Origin: Rhizobiaceae bacterium
Lineage (GTDB): Bacteria; Pseudomonadota; Alphaproteobacteria; Rhizobiales; Rhizobiaceae
Assembly (NCBI GenBank): GCA_020696915.1
Contig: JAJFMR010000220.1
Span: 1 to 7,304, forward strand
Direction: 5' to 3'
DNA length: 7,304 nucleotides
Part shown: piece by piece, positions 5,672 through 7,304 of the stretch
How positions within the stretch are numbered: position 1 is the stretch's first letter
How the letters are laid out: each line of letters begins with the position of its first letter
Program-made: the position numbers and the translations under genes
The notes under the pieces: generated by a model
What the model was told of the DNA's origin: nothing
Database searches by the model: none
Seen by the model: only the letters and a program-made list of their open reading frames with translations

Positions 5672-6068
5672 CTCGATCGTCTCCGCGCCGCATCGCAGCC
5701 GCGCTGTCCCCCGCGGGATCATGTGGTTGTGTCATGTCTATGGGCAGCTCTGTGGCCAACGGATGCAAGGCGCCGGTAACAACCCCGCCGCCGCGCGGCC
5801 GGCCGTCTCCACCAAATATCGGCTCGCCCCGGTCGCACCAAGCAACCTGATCCTGCCCGCGAAACCATCTCCAAAAAGGGCGGGTGTTCACGATCGCAAC
5901 GTCATCCTTCAGCCTCATTCCTGCCGGTCAATGACCCATTTTCAGGTTCGCTTGGGCCACATTTGGCACCGACATTGGGAACCGTCAGGTGACCGGTCCG
6001 TTTTTTCTCCCGGCGGACAGGACGCCCTTGTCACTTCCACAGCAGTCTTGTGGGCATGGAGTATGTGA
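5672..6068. other. Divergent intergenic region between the SDR-uvrC unit and the omp25-like gene
   Basis: 397 bases between divergent starts, so promoters for both the minus-strand SDR-uvrC unit and the plus-strand outer-membrane gene should lie here. I found no convincing -35/-10 pair for either. The part at 5775-5808 is very GC-rich with short palindromes (CCGCGCGG, GGCCGGCC). A minus-strand 84-codon open frame (5918-5664) has no family features and is probably spurious. The only structured element that stands out is the hairpin and T6 at 5981-6006. Confidence 0.5.
5981..6006 (+). promoter_or_regulatory. Hairpin plus T6 in the omp25-like leader, possible attenuator
   Basis: ACCG (5981-5984) can pair with CGGT (5994-5997), extended inward by TCA/TGA with one bulged C, close to six T (6001-6006). 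It resembles a small terminator upstream of the outer-membrane gene, with no plus-strand gene before it. The stem is short, so this is tentative. Confidence 0.2.
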
Positions 6069-6737
6069 ATGAAGAACAATGTTTCATTGACGCGGCCTCT
6101 GGCTGCGATGGCGGGACTGGTGGCGCTTGTCGCCGCCGTCCCCGCTTACGCAGCCGACGTCGTCATGGAGGAGCCCCCCGTGCCGGCGGCCATTCCCATG
6201 GAAGAGCCGCCGCTGAACACCTGGTCCGGCCCCTATGCGGGTGTCGGTCTCGGCTATGGGTTCGGCGAAACCGAAGATGAAACCTTCGACAACACGATCG
6301 ACACGGACGGTTTCCTGCTGAATGGCTTTGTCGGCTACAACTACCAGGCCGGTAACGTCGTGGTCGGTCCGGAAGCCGATATCGGCTACAATTTCTCGGA
6401 AGGCGAAAGCGCCGGAACGACTACGGAATCCGGTTGGGAAGGGTCGCTCAGGGGCCGGCTCGGCTATGTGGTCACGCCCGAGATCCTGCTCTACGTAACG
6501 GCGGGCGGCGCCGCAAAGCAACTCGAGATCTCGGCGGCCGGCGGCAGCGACAGCAATACGATGCTCGGCTGGACGGCGGGCGCGGGGGCCGACATGATGG
6601 TCACGGATAACGTCTTCGGTCGCGTCGAATATCGCTATACCGATTTCGGCAGTGACACGTTCACGACTGGCCCCGTGTCGGGCGAGGTGAGCGACCGCGA
6701 CCATCGCGTCACGTTCGGGCTCGGCATGAAATTCTGA
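6069..6737 (+). CDS. Outer-membrane beta-barrel protein, Omp25/RopB family
   Basis: Surface-exposed outer-membrane protein of the Omp25/Omp31 (RopB) group, abundant in Brucella and rhizobia and involved in envelope integrity and host interaction. The 222-residue precursor has a signal peptide (1-28, cleavage after PAYA). An acidic, Pro-rich linker follows (about 30-50), then a beta-barrel of alternating strands from WSGPYAGVGLGYG (52-64) to the C-terminal aromatic GLGMKF. GSLRGRLGY (125-133), LGWTAGAGAD and FGRVEYRYTDFG are close to the matching blocks of Brucella Omp25, and the length is similar (213 there). GGAG (6058-6061) lies seven bases before the ATG, fixing the start. Expression is probably monocistronic, ending at the strong hairpin at 6841. 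The specific paralogue (omp25, omp25b-d, ropB) cannot be told. Confidence 0.9.
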   Translation: MKNNVSLTRPLAAMAGLVALVAAVPAYAADVVMEEPPVPAAIPMEEPPLNTWSGPYAGVGLGYGFGETEDETFDNTIDTDGFLLNGFVGYNYQAGNVVVGPEADIGYNFSEGESAGTTTESGWEGSLRGRLGYVVTPEILLYVTAGGAAKQLEISAAGGSDSNTMLGWTAGAGADMMVTDNVFGRVEYRYTDFGSDTFTTGPVSGEVSDRDHRVTFGLGMKF

Positions 6738-6753
6738 CCTCTATTTGCGGCAT

Positions 6754-6768
6754 GCGTCGACGAGACGC
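6754..6768. repeat. Small inverted repeat after the omp25-like gene
   Basis: GCGTC and GACGC flank a five-base spacer 17 bases after the outer-membrane gene stop. It lacks a T-tract; it may stabilise the transcript end or be chance. Confidence 0.25.
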
Positions 6769-6788
6769 GTAGTTACCCGCTTCCGCAT

Positions 6789-6814
6789 TGGAATCGATCC
6801 GCAAACCGATTCCA
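6789..6814. repeat. Perfect 8-base inverted repeat carrying two GANTC sites
   Basis: TGGAATCG and CGATTCCA are perfect reverse complements separated by ten bases. Each arm contains a GANTC site, the target of the CcrM methyltransferase in alphaproteobacteria. It is not followed by T and so does not look like a terminator. It may be an extragenic palindrome or a protein-binding site. Confidence 0.5.
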
Positions 6815-6840
6815 GATCCGCTTAGCCGATCAACACCTTA

Positions 6841-6869
6841 AAGCCGGGCGAGCGCGCCCGGCTTTTCTT
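6841..6869. terminator. Strong intrinsic terminator, probably bidirectional
   Basis: A perfect ten-pair stem, AAGCCGGGCG with CGCCCGGCTT and a four-base loop, is followed on the plus strand by TTCTT, giving TTTTCTT with the stem end. It lies between the convergent outer-membrane and GST genes. On the minus strand the stem end gives CTTTAAGG, a weaker U-tract, so it probably ends both transcripts. Confidence 0.85.
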
Positions 6870-6913
6870 ATGTCCGGAAAAGCGGGCGCGTCCGTCCTCG
6901 TGTGGGCCCGCCT

Positions 6914-7304
6914 TTATCCCGGCAGCAGGCTCTTCAACTCGGGAAATCGGTCGTCGAAGCGCTCCGCCCAGCGCCTGACGCGCGAGTGGCCCTTTTCCCA
7001 CTCTCCGGGAAAGCGAAGCGCGAGATAGCCGATCGCGGCGCGCAGCGCGATCTGCCCGGCATCGGGGCTCTTGCCGAGCCGCGGCAAATCGCCCTCGATG
7101 TGATCGAGAGCCCGAACGACCTTCGCCCATTGCCTGTCGAGCCATGGCTGGTGAACTTTCTCCACGGGGCGCCAGCGGCGTTCATAGACGTGCGCGAGCG
7201 CACTGTCCGCGATGCCGTCGGCCAGCGCCTCGAGTCGCTCGGCCCGGGTGCGCCTTGCCGGGTTGCGCGGAAACAGCCGGTTGCCCGACTGCCTGTTCAG
7301 GTAT
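6914..7304 (-). CDS. Glutathione S-transferase family protein, C-terminal part (5' end outside window)
   Basis: The open frame runs from beyond the right edge to TAA at 6916-6914; 129 complete codons are visible. The residues form an all-helical GST C-terminal domain. An entry segment YLNRQSGNRLFPRN is followed by ALADGIADSALAHVYERRWRP, QWAKVVRALDHIE, the N-capping/hydrophobic-staple region AGQIALRAAIGYLALRFP, and a closing WAERFDDRFPELKSLLPG. This pattern is typical of rhizobial GSTs that place a thioredoxin-like glutathione-binding domain before it; that domain would lie outside the window. Such proteins conjugate or reduce electrophiles with glutathione in the cytoplasm. The substrate is unknown. 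A GTG at 7165 sits inside the conserved domain and should not be taken as the start. It converges on the outer-membrane gene. Confidence 0.85.
   Translation of the reverse strand, partial: YLNRQSGNRLFPRNPARRTRAERLEALADGIADSALAHVYERRWRPVEKVHQPWLDRQWAKVVRALDHIEGDLPRLGKSPDAGQIALRAAIGYLALRFPGEWEKGHSRVRRWAERFDDRFPELKSLLPG

Noticed and set aside
5664..5918. Minus-strand 84-codon open frame overlapping the SDR start
   Set aside because: No domain, signal or motif was recognised. It covers an intergenic region that must hold promoters, and long chance frames are common at this GC content.
2780..5933. Thirteen-base repeat CTGCCGGTCAATG at 2780-2792 and 5921-5933
   Set aside because: Two copies of 13 bases in 7.3 kb are close to chance expectation. 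Only the copy before pgsA has a usable -35 context.
6050..6280. ATG at 6056 and overlapping frame before the outer-membrane gene
   Set aside because: It is in a different frame from the clear signal peptide and barrel. The GGAG at 6058-6061 serves the ATG at 6069.

Overview
The window looks like chromosomal DNA of a GC-rich alphaproteobacterium of the order Hyphomicrobiales (Rhizobiales; Brucella/Mesorhizobium/Phyllobacteriaceae-like). The evidence is an Omp25/RopB-type outer-membrane protein, a UvrC with a long acidic N-terminal extension, a rhizobial-type Ndk, rhizobial-style CTTGNN promoters, and the gene order uvrC-pgsA-moaD-moaE beside ndk. No phage, insertion sequence, tRNA, rRNA or CRISPR array was seen.

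Layout. (1) 1-434, minus: the first part of a periplasmic glycine-betaine/proline-betaine-type (OpuAC/ProX) binding protein, cut by the window edge. (2) 435-906: a 472-base intergenic region. It holds hairpins in the binding-protein leader, a promoter for ndk, and an apparently undescribed minus-strand small-RNA candidate (about 729-863). That candidate has its own promoter, sharing a -10 with the ndk promoter, a long-range closing stem, and a hairpin followed by nine U. (3) 907-1329, plus: ndk. (4) 1404-5671, minus, a tightly packed run in transcription order: a pteridine-reductase/FolM-like short-chain dehydrogenase (frameshifted here), uvrC, pgsA, moaD, moaE. Stop/start overlaps or very short gaps link SDR-uvrC, pgsA-moaD and moaD-moaE; only uvrC-pgsA has a real gap (90 bases). 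(5) 5672-6068: a divergent intergenic region with a hairpin plus T6 in the leader of the next gene. (6) 6069-6737, plus: an Omp25-like beta-barrel protein. (7) 6738-6913: a GANTC-bearing inverted repeat and a strong bidirectional terminator. (8) 6914-7304, minus: the C-terminal part of a glutathione S-transferase-family protein, cut by the window edge.

How the genes work together. MoaD and MoaE are the two subunits of molybdopterin synthase. PgsA makes the precursor of phosphatidylglycerol, UvrC makes the incisions in nucleotide-excision repair, and Ndk balances nucleoside triphosphates. The cluster is mainly housekeeping. The two points most worth a second look are the small-RNA/bidirectional-promoter locus upstream of ndk, and the frameshift in the SDR gene. 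The frameshift leaves one uninterrupted reading frame from the SDR start codon through the whole of uvrC.
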